DNA of 64,000 bases from Coix lacryma-jobi var. lacryma-jobi (taxonomy: Eukaryota > Streptophyta > Magnoliopsida > Poales > Poaceae): positions 36,807,705-36,871,704 of the forward strand of contig CM019829.1 in NCBI GenBank assembly GCA_009763385.1, in the 5' to 3' direction. A program made the translations under genes and the position numbers. Positions 1 to 11,104 of the stretch are shown one piece after another. How positions within the stretch are numbered: position 1 is the first letter of the stretch; each line of letters opens with the position of its first letter. The notes beneath the pieces are model-generated. The model was not told where the DNA came from and searched no databases. It saw nothing but the letters and a program-made list of their open reading frames with translations.

Positions 1-2639
1 TTGTGAAGAAAAAGGACAAGACTCTGCGTATGTGTGTGGATTATAGGCTTTTGAATGCAGTGACTATCAAGAATAAGTATCCTTTGCCTCTGATTGATAT
101 CCTCTTTGATCAGTTAACCAGAGCTAGAGTGTTTTCCAAGATAGACTTAAGATTAGGGTACCATCAGATTAAGATCAGGCCAAAGGATATTCCCAAAACG
201 GCTTTTTCTACTAGGTATGGGTTGTATGAGTATCTTGTCATGTCGTTTGGCTTGACAAATGCTCCTGCACACTTTATGTACCTAATGAATTTCGTGTTTA
301 TGCCTGAGTTGGATCAGTTCGTGATAGTCTTTTTGGATGACATCTTGGTATATTCGGAGAACAAAGAAGACCATGCGAAACACTTGAGGATAGTTTTAAC
401 AAGGCTTCGAGAACATAAGTTATATGCTAAGTTCAGTAAGTGCGAGTTTTGGTTGAAGAAAGTTCACTTTCTTAGGTCATGTGCTGTCCGAAGATGGAAT
501 CTCAGTGGATCCAGGAAAAGTACAAGAGGTGATGGATTGGAAGGCTCCAACCTCGGTTACAGAAGTCAGGAGTTTTCTAGGTTTGGCTAGTTACTACCGT
601 CGTTTCATTCCGGACTTCTCCAAGATCGCAAAACCAATGACCTCTTTATTGGAGAAAGATGTGAAGTTTGTCTGGACAGAGGAGTGTGAAGCAGCTTTCT
701 GAATCTTACGGGAACTGTTAACCACTGCTCTTGTTTTGGCTCAATCGGATATAGAGAAACCTTTTGATGTGTTTTGTGACGCATCTAAGATTGGACTGGG
801 CTGTGTGCTAATGCAAGAAGGATGAGTGATAGCGTAAGCCTCAAGACAGTTAAGGAAACATGAGGTCAACTACCCTACTCACGATTTGGAATTGGCTGCA
901 GTAGTGCATGCTCTGAAGATATGGAGACACTACTTGTTGGGGAATGTGTGCAATATATACACCGATCATAAGAGTCTTAAGTATATCTTCACTCAACCTG
1001 AGTTAAACATGAGACAACGAAGATGGCTAGAACTGTTAAAGGATTACAACTTGCAAGTTCACTATCATCCTGGAAAAGCCAATGTGGTTGCGGATGCTTT
1101 GAGCAGTAAGTCACAGTGTGTTGTGGTGCAACCGTTGTTTGAAGAAATGTTCAATCTGATACACCCAGAAGTTTTGTTCAACATTCACTTGAGTTGCTCG
1201 CTTGAAAGCAGATAGTTGAAGCTCAGAAGTCTGATAAAGGGATTTCTCATATCAAGAGAAGAATGTTGGAGGATCCCTTAACCTGTTTTAGGCTGGATGA
1301 ACAGAGAGTGTTATGGTTTGGTGATCGTCTCGTGGTGCCAAAGAACAAAGATCTTAAGAATAAGATTCTGGACGAAGCTCACTTATCCAAGTTATCTCTT
1401 CACCCAGGGAGCAGTAAGATGTATCATGATCTAAAACCTCGTTTTTGGTGGACAAAGATGAAGAAAGAGATAGCAGCATATGTTGCAAGGTGTGACACGT
1501 GTTGCAGAGTTAAGGCAGTTCATATGAAACCTTCAGGGTTGTTACAACTGTTATCAGTGCCTGCTTGGAAGTGGGAAGATATCAGTATGGACTTTATAAC
1601 CGGTTTACCCACTACGGAAAAAGGGAATGATTCCATTTGGGTAATAGTGGATCGTTTGACAAAGTCAGCTCACTTCATTCCAGTCAAGACCGGGTATCGA
1701 CCGCCTCAGTAAGCGGATATATACATCCGAGAAATAGTGCGTCTTCATGGAATACCTAAGAAAATTATTTCGGATCGTGGACCCCAGTTCATCGCACACT
1801 TTTGGCAGCAGTTACACAAAGGTTTAGGAACAGAGTTGGTTCACAGTACAGCATACCATCCTCAGACCGCAGGTCAGACAGAAAGAGTAAACCAAGTGCT
1901 TGAAGATATGCTCAGAGCTTGTGTGTTATCCTCCAAAGGATCGTGGGAATCATGGCTACCGTTGGCAGAATTCTCGTACAATAACAGTTATCAAGAGAGC
2001 ATCAAGATGGCACTGTTTAAAGCTTTATATGGACGTAAGTGTGTGACTCCGTTAGACTGGGTCGAACCAGGGGAAAGGAGATACTTTGGGATCGACTTTG
2101 TTGAAGAGGCTGAGAAAAAGGTTCAATCTATCCATCAACACTTGCAAGCAGCACAATCTCGACAGAAAAGTTATGCAGATAAAAGAAGAAGACCGTTAGA
2201 GTTTGAGAAGGGAGATCATGTTTATCTGAAAGTAACCCCGATTAGAGGAGTGCAAAGGTTCGGCATAAAGAGAAAGCTAGCACCGAGATATGTAGGGCCA
2301 TACCGTATCCTAAAGAGAAAAGGAGAAGTATCCTATCAACTTAAGTTGCCCGAAGCTATGAGTACGATCTTTCCAGTTTTTCATGTTTCACAGTTGAAGA
2401 AATGTCTACGTGTACCCGAAGAAAGTATAGAACCTCAAGAGTTGAGGATTGCATCAGATCTCACGTACCAAGAGCAGCCAGTGCGAGTTTTGGACAGCAA
2501 GGAAAGAGTAACTCGCAATCGCATAGTGAAAGTGTACAAGGTGTTGTGGAGTCATCATGATGACAGAGACTATCTCCAGAAGGTTTATCCAGTTTTTCAT
2601 GGACAATGGTCAGTAAATCTCGGGACGAGATTTCTTTAA
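1..2639 (+). pseudogene. pol: T1 chromovirus pol: RT, RNase H, integrase, end of chromodomain (5' end outside window)
   Basis: Ty3/gypsy polyprotein of the Tekay/Del chromovirus type. Reverse transcriptase occupies about 1-690, with the active-site motif LDDILVYS near 330-357. RNase H spans about 740-1110 (YTDHKSLKYIF near 958-990). Integrase covers about 1263-2400: core block MDFITGLP near 1590, then SDRGPQF and the TERVNQ glutamate, with the last two acidic residues separated by 35 residues (D-35-E). A chromodomain remnant ends the ORF just before the polypurine tract. It is broken: a one-base insertion near 472-478, stops at 700-702, about 823-837 and 1710-1712, and a frameshift between about 1140 and 1260. 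The role would be copying element RNA and integrating cDNA. This copy cannot make the full protein. The identification is firm from motifs and order; the lineage name is from family knowledge. Confidence 0.93.
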
Positions 2640-2651
2640 GGGGGGAAGGGC
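2634..2651 (+). other. Polypurine tract of T1
   Basis: Purine run aaggggggaaggg directly before the LTR start. It is the primer site for plus-strand DNA synthesis. The pol stop codon (TAA, 2637-2639) overlaps it, a compact arrangement also seen in the second chromovirus at 36075-36090. Confidence 0.85.
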
Positions 2652-5169
2652 TGTAACACTTCTGGTGTTAAGCTAGCATAACATCATCATCTCATCATGC
2701 ATAATCATCTCATGAGCATGAAGCATTCATATGTTGCATTCTTTTTCTCATGAAGTGTCATTTCATGTGATGGTATGCATATAAACCTTTAATGATGTGT
2801 TCTTGCCTGGCTTGTTTTGTAGTGGTTTGGTTTTCCTAACAATCTAACTTTGTTGAGAAGTCAAAATGAGGCCATGTTTATGCTGGTCATTTTGGCTAAT
2901 CAAGTTGCTAAACATAGTCAATCCTATAAAGCTCTAGGAGTCCTTTTGTTTGACTAACAAAGACCTCCTTGATAGAAGCTTTGCATGGTTGAGTGCCCTG
3001 AATCAAAAGTGTGTAGATTTTAGAGTAGAACAAAAGTTGTTTCAGGGTCAACTCATGAAAATGGGTTTAACAAGGTGTTTTAGGGCCCACAAGGCAGAAT
3101 TGGATAAGTTTTGGACTTGGAAATTTTCCTAAGTCCTAAACTGGTTTTCAGTTCGGCCTAGCCATGTTTAACAGCTTCTCGAGCCAAATCCAAGCCAAAC
3201 CGGTGTTTGATCTTGTAACCAAAGTTGTAGATGGAGTGTTTCTCTAACCATAGAAGTAGTTGGTTTAACGTTTCACGGAGTAATTAGGGAGTTAATCGCG
3301 CTTGAAAATGGCCTGTCAGTCGGCCTGATGGCCACTGAACCCGACCGGCTCAGTTCAAATGCGCGCGGCGTCGTGGCCGACCGCGCGCAGAAACTAGCCG
3401 CCGCGTGGTGCCCGGCGCCTGGCCAAGCCCGTGAACGCGCGCGGCGTGGCGCGTGAAGAAGCCCGAGCACGCCACTGACCACCCAGACGCTCCCTCCTCT
3501 TTGCCTCTGCCTCCTTTTCGCTCTCGCCGGCGCCGAGCGAAAGAAAGAGGGGAAAGCCGTGTGCCGCCGCCATTCGTCGTGCCGTTGCCCCCACAAACCG
3601 TATCGCCAGCCTCGCCTCAACCTCCTCCATCGTTTGCCTTAGCCAGCGCTTCGTGTTAAGCCTAGGTAAGCCACGGGACGAGCCCTGGCCATGGCCGGCG
3701 AGCTCGGTCCGCCGTGGCCAACCTTTTTCCCGAGCCTATCCATCCATCCTAGCTAGCGTTCGTGGGTCAGTGAAGGTCCAAGATGGAGGTAGTGGAGTCG
3801 GTTTAGCCGATTAGGGTTTGAGCGCCTCGGTACGCTGCCGTCCACCGCCCGCCATGTGCGCCGGCGATGTCATGCTCGTGTTCCCGCCGTTTCACCGTAG
3901 AATCCCTAGTTCCTTGCTTCGCGTTAGGGTTGTGGAAGTTGGTGAAGCAAGGATAGGGGGTTGGTTTGCCTCGGAGTGGCCGGAGGTGCCCGGCGTGGCG
4001 AGTTCGCGCCGCCGTGTCCGCCATTCACGACGGCGAGCTCGATCCGCCGCGATGCTAGGCTAGTGAGTGGTACCAGTCAATGTGGGAGAAGGAGAGGAGT
4101 CTGTCGGTGGAGTTGGTTTCGCCGGAGAGTTCGCCGACGGCGAGCTTCGCCGCAGTCAACTCCTACTCTGTTTCGGTGTGGGTGACAGGTGGGTCCATGT
4201 TGACCTCGGGGCCCAGCAGTCAGCCGCAAGAGTGTAGTAGTGTTGTGTGCGTGTAGCAGTTTGGGTTTGGTGTTTTTGTTTAAATGTTTTGCAGAAATGT
4301 TAATATTGCTTGTTTAATTCATAACTGGAGTTCTGTTAATCCAATGGATGTGAGATAAATTTTGTTAAGTTTGTTTTGATGAGTTCTATGCATGAAAATA
4401 TAAAATGTCCAGTTTGTGATAATTTTATTGGCAGAAATAATTAATTTGTGTTTAGGCTGATATCTTGTTAAATGCATAATAAATTGTATATTGCTCAGAA
4501 AAATATGGTTCTTGTTGTGTTAGGTTTGTTAAGAGCTGTAGAATCACATAAAAATGATAGATGCTGTTTGACTGTGGAAAAATCTAAAGTTATCATTTCA
4601 ATTGTTTAAATGTTGTTTTCTTGTATGATTTGTAGTATTCCAATATATGAGTTATGAGCTTGATAATTTTTGTAGACTGCTTTTGTGCTAAGAAGTTCTG
4701 AATAAAAATGTGAAATTTGTTGTTTGACACTTTTCAAAATGATGTGTAGTTCAAAGTGCCTTGTCACCCTGTTATTTGTCTTTTTCGTACAGAATACTGC
4801 CTAAGTCCAAATGACATGAAATTTATACATCATGTTTTATTCTCAGATGTGAACCTACAGTAATTTTTGTAGATTTTTCTGAAGATGTTAGCTATGAGTT
4901 GCTTTTATAGACTTGTTTTAATGGGTTAATCTGTTTAATTAAGTTAAAAATGTGCATCTCTTTTATGTGGGGCCAACAGGGGTGAAATAGTCTTTTCAGT
5001 GCATTCATATTAGCTGCACTTCGTATGAAGAGTACAGCTACTCTCTAAGTAGGGTGTTACACTCTACTAGAGAAGAGATATGCACGTATTCGGTCAAAGT
5101 TAATTATAATGCATCTCTCCTATGCACTGTTGGCACTCGTTTATTTGCATATATGCATCATGACAAGGT

Positions 5170-5330
5170 TCGATAGAGGAACCAACCGCAGCAGAGGAAG
5201 GCGAGGAGCAGCAGCCCCAGGAGCAGGAGCAAGGAGCTGCTGGGGAAGAACCTGAAGAGGAGCTCCCGGAGTGCCCGAAGCACCTACCCAGCACTTTTGA
5301 GAAAGGCAAGCCCCGGAGCATTTCTAACTA
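5170..5330 (+). other. Acidic exon-like segment in T1 LTR
   Basis: One frame is open and rich in Glu and Gln, starting around GSIEEPTAAEEGEE and ending in an ECP...F.KGKPRSI block. The homologous part of the other chromovirus LTR (38836-39000) keeps the frame and the same C-terminal pattern (SECP...F.QGKSRSI). Both are preceded by AG and then G.TCGA, compatible with a splice acceptor. A possible donor is CTAG|GTAAGCC near 3663-3670. Function unknown. It could be a fragment of a leader-encoded peptide or just conserved LTR sequence. Confidence 0.4.
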
Positions 5331-6361
5331 CCTATGGTTTGCAATTAACTCTATAACAATTATGCTTGTTGCATTAAGTATAGGAGTTGTTTGATACCGT
5401 TGATGCATTATATTCCTTACCTTGCTATCATCGATATATCATCCTTGTTACCTAATTAGAGATAGGTTCGAGTCTATGCTTAGTCTTGCTCAGACCGGTA
5501 GAAGTCGGGCGACTTTCATGTTACCCGCGAGTAATAGGTGGTTACTTGACCGGTAACAGGATATTGCCAGTAAGTGAGATAATTGAGTGTTGTGGAAAAT
5601 GGAGATCGGCAGATTCCTGTAGCGTTGTGCTACAGTATTTCTAGCCGTGTTATATGGGAAATCAGTATCTTGTTAAGATGGCCTTCTTGTCATGTTGAAC
5701 GCATGTCCCACATTTAGCTGGAAGGATAACTCGTTCCGACCACGAAGCCACTCATTGTTCCAGGCCGGTTTTTGAACCCCACGCATCTTCCGAAGCCACG
5801 AATGGGGTATTGGGACGCGGGGGCGTGAAAAGTAAGACCCGGGTGATGGTGGTTAAGTCCAACTCCTTGGCAGTTGGGCTTGCCCCCGGGTATGTTGGTG
5901 GCAGTCGAATCCGCGGCTTCCTGGAACGGTGTTGTGGTTATCTGTAGCTCACTAACGGGTGAGTGTGGTTTGTGTGGGAAATAAAATCACCAGCTGGTTA
6001 GGAATCGATTATAATCGCCATCGCTCCTGGATAGTGAGCACTTGACTTGAACTCTGGTCGACCTTGATACTGAAATTGTGGAACACGCGACAGCTATCAT
6101 TATACTTTTGGCAATGGTTACTCGGTCCGTTTGTTACTTTTTGGTGATGGTTAGATCACTACCATGATTGTTATAGTGCAGGAGCTAACCTAGTTAAACA
6201 GGTTAATTACTATTTAATTTGCAGCTAGTAAGCAGGAGAATGACTTATTTTAATTACTTATGCTTTTATGCGAAAATGTGGTCTCATACCAGCTCTACTA
6301 TATACTAGCCTTGCATACTCCTTGGTGTCACTTTATTTTGGTTTAAATCGGGCAAGTCTAG

Positions 6362-6383
6362 TTGAGTACCTTCTCGTACTCAA
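6362..6383 (+). other. Conserved hairpin in T1 LTR
   Basis: TTGAGTAC, six-base loop, GTACTCAA: perfect 8-bp arms. The same place in the second chromovirus LTR (39978-39999) has CTGAGTAC and GTACTCAG. The outer pair has changed from T-A to C-G while pairing is kept. It lies in the downstream part of the LTR, likely R-U5. Confidence 0.55.
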
Positions 6384-6835
6384 GGCTTTGTTTCCCTTGT
6401 TGTTGCAGATGGTCAGGTCTTTTATGGTTATTGCATCAACTGTCTCTGCCCAGCTCTGGGAGATAACTAGGTCAAGGGCAATGACCAGTTCTATTCGTAT
6501 CTTTTGTTTTGTCAAGGATGACTACTATGTGGCACTGTAACAAACTACATGTGTGTGTGATTTCGGAACTATGTTTTCAGATTAAGCTTCCGCTACTTAA
6601 ATTCGAACATGGTTTGTAATAACTAAGTTGCTACTCCGAACAATTTATGTAATCTTCTGTCATGTGACGATCGATGCTGAATTATTACGATCCTATGTTG
6701 TTGATGTTGGAAAAGTTTGAAATCCTTCGAGGTTTCACGGACTACCGGGTTTATAAGGGCTCAAGTGGTGCAAATTTACTCCTTCGGCGGAGAATTTCGC
6801 ACTTGTGCTCTTATTTATTGGTCAGTTCTGTTACA

Positions 6836-9291
6836 GGGATCATTTATCCCGTACCACACAGTGACTGGGTAAGCCCCGTCCAAGTGGTCCCCAAGAAAGG
6901 GGGTATGACGGTCGTGTTGAAAACAATAAAAATGAATTAATCCCACAACGAACCGTCACAGGGTGGAGGATGTGCATCGATTATAGAAAGCTCAATGCGG
7001 CAACAAGGAAAGACCACTTCCCACTGCCCTTCATTGATGAAATGCTAGAGCGGCTGGCGAAGCACTCTTTCTTTTGTTTCCTTCATTGGTATTCTGGATA
7101 TCATCAGATCCCGATCCACCCTGATGATCAAAAGCAAGACAACTTTCACTTGCTCGTACGGAACCTATGCTTATAGACGTATGTCTTTCGGGTTGTGTAA
7201 TGCACCCGCTTTGTTCCAACGGTGCATGATGTCTATCTTCTCTGAGATGATCAAAGAAATCATGGAAGTCTTCATGGACGATTTCTCCGTCTATGGAAAA
7301 ACTTTCACAGACTGTCTCAAGAACTTAGACAAGGTCTTGCAAAGATGCCGGAGAAGGACCTGGTACTTAACTGGGAAAATGCCACTTCATGGTCCGGGAA
7401 GGCATCGTCCTCGGGCATCTAGTGTCCGAGAGGGGGATCGAGGTAGATAAAGCGAAGATTGAAGTAATTGAACAACTACCTCCCCCAGTGAACATAAACG
7501 GAGTCCACAACTTTTTAGGTCATGCAGGGTTCTACAGGCGATTCATAAAAGATTTCTCTCGTATGGCTAGACCCTCACGAACCTATTAGCTAAGGATGTC
7601 CCCTTCGAGTTCACAGATGAGTGTCTTACTGCCTTTCATACCCTCAAGAAAGCACTCATCTCAGCACCAATCATCCAACCTCCCGATTGGACGCTGCCGT
7701 TTGAGATCATGTGTGATGCTAGTGATTATGTTGTTGGTGCGGTTCTCAGCCAAACCAAAGATAAGAAGCATCATGTGATCGCTTACGCTAACAAGACATT
7801 GAAAGGAGCTCAGCTTAACTATGCCACCACCGAAAAAGAGCTACTTGCTGTTGTCTTTGCTATAGACAAGTCTCGATCTTACTTAGTAGGAGCCAAGATC
7901 ATCATTTATACCGATCATGCTGCATTGAAATATCTGCTCACTAAGAAAGATGTGAAACCTCGTCTAATAAGATGGATTCTGCTGCTACAAGAATTTGATT
8001 TAGAAATTAAAGATAAAAAGGGTGTAGAAAATACAATAGCAGATCATCTTTCACGGATGCAAGTCATGAACCTGCTGGAACCAACCATTAATGACTTCCT
8101 ACGCGACGACATGCTGCTCAAGGTGACGGACACCACCCCATGGTATGCAAACATTGTAAATTTCATGGTTGCAGGATACGTACCACCGGGGGAGGACAAA
8201 AGAAAACTCCAAATGGAAAGCCGTCATCACCTTTGGGATGACACGTACCTGTACCGGGTATGCTCTGATGGGTTGCTGAGGAGATGTGTGCCCATAGCAG
8301 AAGGGATGCAGATTATCAAGAAGTGCCCTGTTGGACCATACAGAGGCCACTACGGAGTCTTCCGCACCCAGGCCAAAATATGGCAGTGCGGATTCTTCTG
8401 GCCGATAATGTATGGAGACACGAAGGATTTCATCAAAAGATGTAGAAAGTGTCAGTTCCAGGGCAGCATCATAGCTCACAATGCCATGTCCCTGCACTAC
8501 AACCTTCAAATAGAAATATTTGATGTGTGGGGAATAGACTTCATGGGACCCTTCCCGAAGTCGCAAGATTGCGAGTACATCCTGGTTGTTGTGGACTACG
8601 TGTCCAAATGGGTGGAAGCTCTACCATGTCGGGCAGCGGACTCCAAACACGCTCGGAAGATGTTCCATGAGCTAATCTTCCCGCGCTTCGGAGTACCCTG
8701 CACGGTGATCAGCGACGGGGGATCGCACTTCATCGACAGGAAATTCCGAGGTTTCCTTAGAGAACTCGGGGCTAACCACAACATCGCTACCCCCTACCAT
8801 CCGCAGTCAAGCAGTCAAGCTGAGACTTCGAACAAGCAAATAAAGAGCATCCTACAGAAGACGGTCAACGACATGGGGAAAGGCTGGAAAAGCAAGCTAC
8901 CTGATGCTCTTTGGGCATACATGACAGCTTATATATAAAACCCCCATTGGCATGTCACCGTTCCAGCTGGTCTATGGAAAAAGCTGCCACTTACCAGTCG
9001 AGCTTGAGCATCGAGCTCACTGGGCTATCAAGACCTGGAACATGGATATCAGGCTAGCCAGCACTAACCGATAAAAACTAATAGCCGAGCTCGAAGAATG
9101 GAGGGAGAAGGCCTACCACAGTGCCAAGCTATACAAGGAAAGGACAAAAAGATGGCACGATAACCGAATCAAACCCAAAGAGTTCAAGCAAGGAGATAAG
9201 GTACTACTTTTCAACTCTACAGTCAAATTGTTCGGTGAAGGGAAACTGCACAGCAAAAGGAAGGGCCCATACACCGTCGTCAACACATCAC
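6836..9291 (+). pseudogene. pol: Athila-like element D pol: RT, RNase H, integrase (interrupted)
   Basis: Ty3/gypsy pol of the Athila type, entered mid-RT because T1 is inserted at 6836. RT blocks include MCIDYRKLNAATRKDHFPLP (6970 on) and FMDD (7271-7282). RNase H begins at 7709 (MCDASDYVVGAVL, YTDHAALKYL, ADHLSR). Integrase follows with a degenerate zinc-binding region (RCRKCQ) and core residues at WGIDFMG, ISDGGSHF and QAET; the last two acidic residues are 35 apart. Damage: frameshifts near 6920, 7130, 7360 and 7590, a stop at 8936-8938 followed by a shift, and a stop near 9072. The frame then reaches 9291, where element A has inserted. The missing end of the protein is found at 18996-19144. 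Dead copy, clear family. Confidence 0.92.
9287..9291. repeat. Target site duplication of element A (left copy)
   Basis: ATCAC immediately before the left LTR. The same five bases follow the right LTR at 18991-18995. Removing A and one copy restores a continuous D reading frame, which confirms both boundaries. Confidence 0.93.
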
Positions 9292-9468
9292 TGTTGACAG
9301 TGGAATATTACCAAAATAATACACCCAAAACCCCGTCAACAAGCTCGGTATTAAGGAAGAATAACATGGCATGAACATACTTTTATCAATAACCAGCTCC
9401 ACTTGTATATGGAAGTGTGTTTATGCAGATAATGAAGAAATGAAGCAAAGTGAGCTGGTGGGCCCTAC

Positions 9469-9885
9469 ATAAGGGGGTCGCCCGACCCCCTTATGGCCTC
9501 ACCAGGGCTCTACCAAGTGGCATCAACCATGCTAAGCTCCAATGAGAAGAAATGTGCCAAAGATTGCTGGTGGGACCCACATAAGAGGGTCGCCCGACCC
9601 CCCTATGGGCCCACCAGGGTCCTGCCAAGTGGCATGATCCATGTCAAGACTTCCAAAGTGCTTTTCCACCCTTGGATCACAATTGTGCTATCTATCAACG
9701 GTGGAAGATGAAGTCACATGGATCAACGGGCCCACAACGAAGCATCCAAAGTGATCATGACACATTTCAACGTGCCAAACACCAAATGACAAGTGGGGAC
9801 ATCATCTACACATACCAAGGTGGGGCCAAGCTATCATAGGGGGGTCGCCCGACCCCCCCCCCCCCCCCCACAGGTCGGCCGACCT
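9469..9885 (+). repeat. GC-rich palindromes in A 5' LTR U3
   Basis: Four palindromes. 9469-9494: arms ATAAGGGGGTCG and complement, spacer CC. 9587-9600: GGGTCG/CGACCC, spacer CC. 9839-9858: GGGGGGTCG arms, spacer CC. 9872-9885: AGGTCGGCCGACCT, a perfect palindrome. Three of the four share the same 2-base CC spacer. Related copies occur in the internal region (13378-13860) and in the right LTR. Confidence 0.8.
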
Positions 9886-10828
9886 AGGGGTGCCCCCTAG
9901 GTGAAAGAAGTAAGATAGACACTATAGTTGTAGTTAGTGTGGGAGTTAGAGTTGAGTAGCAAGCTCTGCTTGGGTCTTCCGGAGCTGTCTTCAGAAGAGT
10001 CTGGTATAGCTTTTATCTTTATCTTTCTACTTTTGTAAGACTTTAATTATAATACTAGTCTTTCTCTACTTTACTTAGTCATTACTTTGTGCAATATTAT
10101 ACCTGTTATAGTATTGTTGTGAATTACCTTAGTGTTTAGACATTATAGAGTAGAGTGATTGGCCTGGCAACATGCCTGCAAATTATCATTGCCAGTAACA
10201 CGGTATTCTAGTTAACCGTAAGTAGCTAGAGTAGTGAGAGACGGTGTAAGCGTGGTGCTTATACAAGATCTTACCCTTGGTTGTCGCCTGTCGCACGGAT
10301 AGAAGTGGTAGCCAGCAGGTGGTGGCAGCCCTGAATCTGGTCTCTGGAGTCCACCACGTGTTTTTAGGCAGGATTTAAAGGATAAGGCTGAGCATGACGT
10401 TCCGACAGTAAGAGTCTCTGTGCTCCCTGTCCGCTCGTTGCCTAGTTTGCTTGTCGTGAGGCGTCGTTCTACTGTGTTTCGTCTTTGCACTTGAGTTAAG
10501 TCATAGAAGTAGAGTTAGCATCATAGCAGTCCTATACTCTCTCGTTGTCCTCCCACCTAGCTACACTATTAGTTGTCCCTACAGTTATCCTGTTGAACTT
10601 GTGTCATTACCTTCCTACCAATCTACCTTACCCCTCTTCACTAGTTAGCACAAAGTTGTGGTAATCACGTAGACTCCTCTTATCATCATCTTTCCTAGCC
10701 ACCGCTTTGCTTGGGATAAAATAAATAACGATACCTTGGAATACTCTTGGGTGAAGTGCTACGGCGGTAGATTCTGTGCGCTTGCGGAATTATCCAATAG
10801 ACATAAGAACTTACCCACAAGACACTTC

Positions 10829-10911
10829 TGGCGCCATCGCTGAGGATAGACCTACCCCCTATTCTTAGTGGTGACGTTAAGAAGTGCCAACAAGCATTTC
10901 TGGCGCCGTTG
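10829..10911 (+). repeat. Primer-site-like copies inside A 5' LTR
   Basis: Two degenerate copies of the primer binding site lie upstream of the true one: TGGCGCCATCGCTGAGGA at 10829-10846 and a shortened TGGCGCCGTTG at 10901-10911. Each is embedded in a repeat of about 65-75 bp that also includes CTATTCTTAGTRGTGAC and CCAACAAGCATTTC. The right LTR has both copies at 18855-18872 and 18927-18944. Confidence 0.8.
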
Positions 10912-10966
10912 ATAGATTAAAACTCTATTCTTAGTAGTGACACTAAGAAATACCAACAAGCATTTC

Positions 10967-10984
10967 TGGCGCCGTTGTCGGGGA
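10967..10984 (+). other. Primer binding site of element A
   Basis: TGGCGCCGTTGTCGGGGA, complementary to the 3' end of plant tRNA-Asp apart from one likely change, and 8 bases after the LTR end. Element C has the same site with GCC in place of GTC (59215-59232, minus strand). Confidence 0.88.
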
Positions 10985-11104
10985 AAGCAAAGGCCTAGGA
11001 AATTTGTTAAGCCAGAGTCTTAGGATTACCACCAACTTAGTGCGAACTAGTCGTAGGGGCTTACCCCTGCTCTTGTTTCTCGTTATTGTGAAGCAAGGCA
11101 GTGT

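Larger units (their letters stand above)
2652..6835 (+). repeat. T1 3' LTR, 4184 bp
   Basis: Starts TGTAACA and ends TGTTACA, perfect 7-bp inverted termini. It follows the polypurine tract, and an Athila RT frame begins exactly at 6836, which fixes the right end. It is homologous along its length to the LTR at 36091-40493, including the segments near 4726, 5170-5320 and 6300-6520. It contains a GC-rich block (about 3330-4190), a long T-rich stretch (4250-5150), an acidic coding-like segment and a conserved hairpin. No TATA box was obvious. The 5' LTR lies outside the window. The stretch holds no convincing host gene. Confidence 0.88.
9292..10958 (+). repeat. Element A 5' LTR, 1667 bp
   Basis: Begins TGTTGAC and ends CCAACA. 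It matches the right LTR closely but lacks about 225 bp, including the TATA box. The join is at CCTAGGTG/GTGAAAGAAG near 9897-9905. It carries several GC-rich palindromes and an 18-base C run near 9852-9870. Its 3' end contains two extra copies of primer-site-like sequence. Confidence 0.9.

Noticed and set aside
3273..4185. GC-rich open frames in the T1 LTR
   Set aside because: Both strands open at once, no motif, inside an LTR.
5053..5060. GTGTTACA as the right end of the T1 LTR
   Set aside because: Homology with the T2 LTR continues to about 6800, and the D reading frame starts exactly after TGTTACA at 6835.
8099..8566. Minus-strand open frame of 155 codons opposite D integrase
   Set aside because: Shadow of the plus-strand coding sequence; no motif.
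9852..9870. C homopolymer as a functional element
   Set aside because: Probably slippage or an assembly artefact next to a palindrome; the right LTR has a shorter run.
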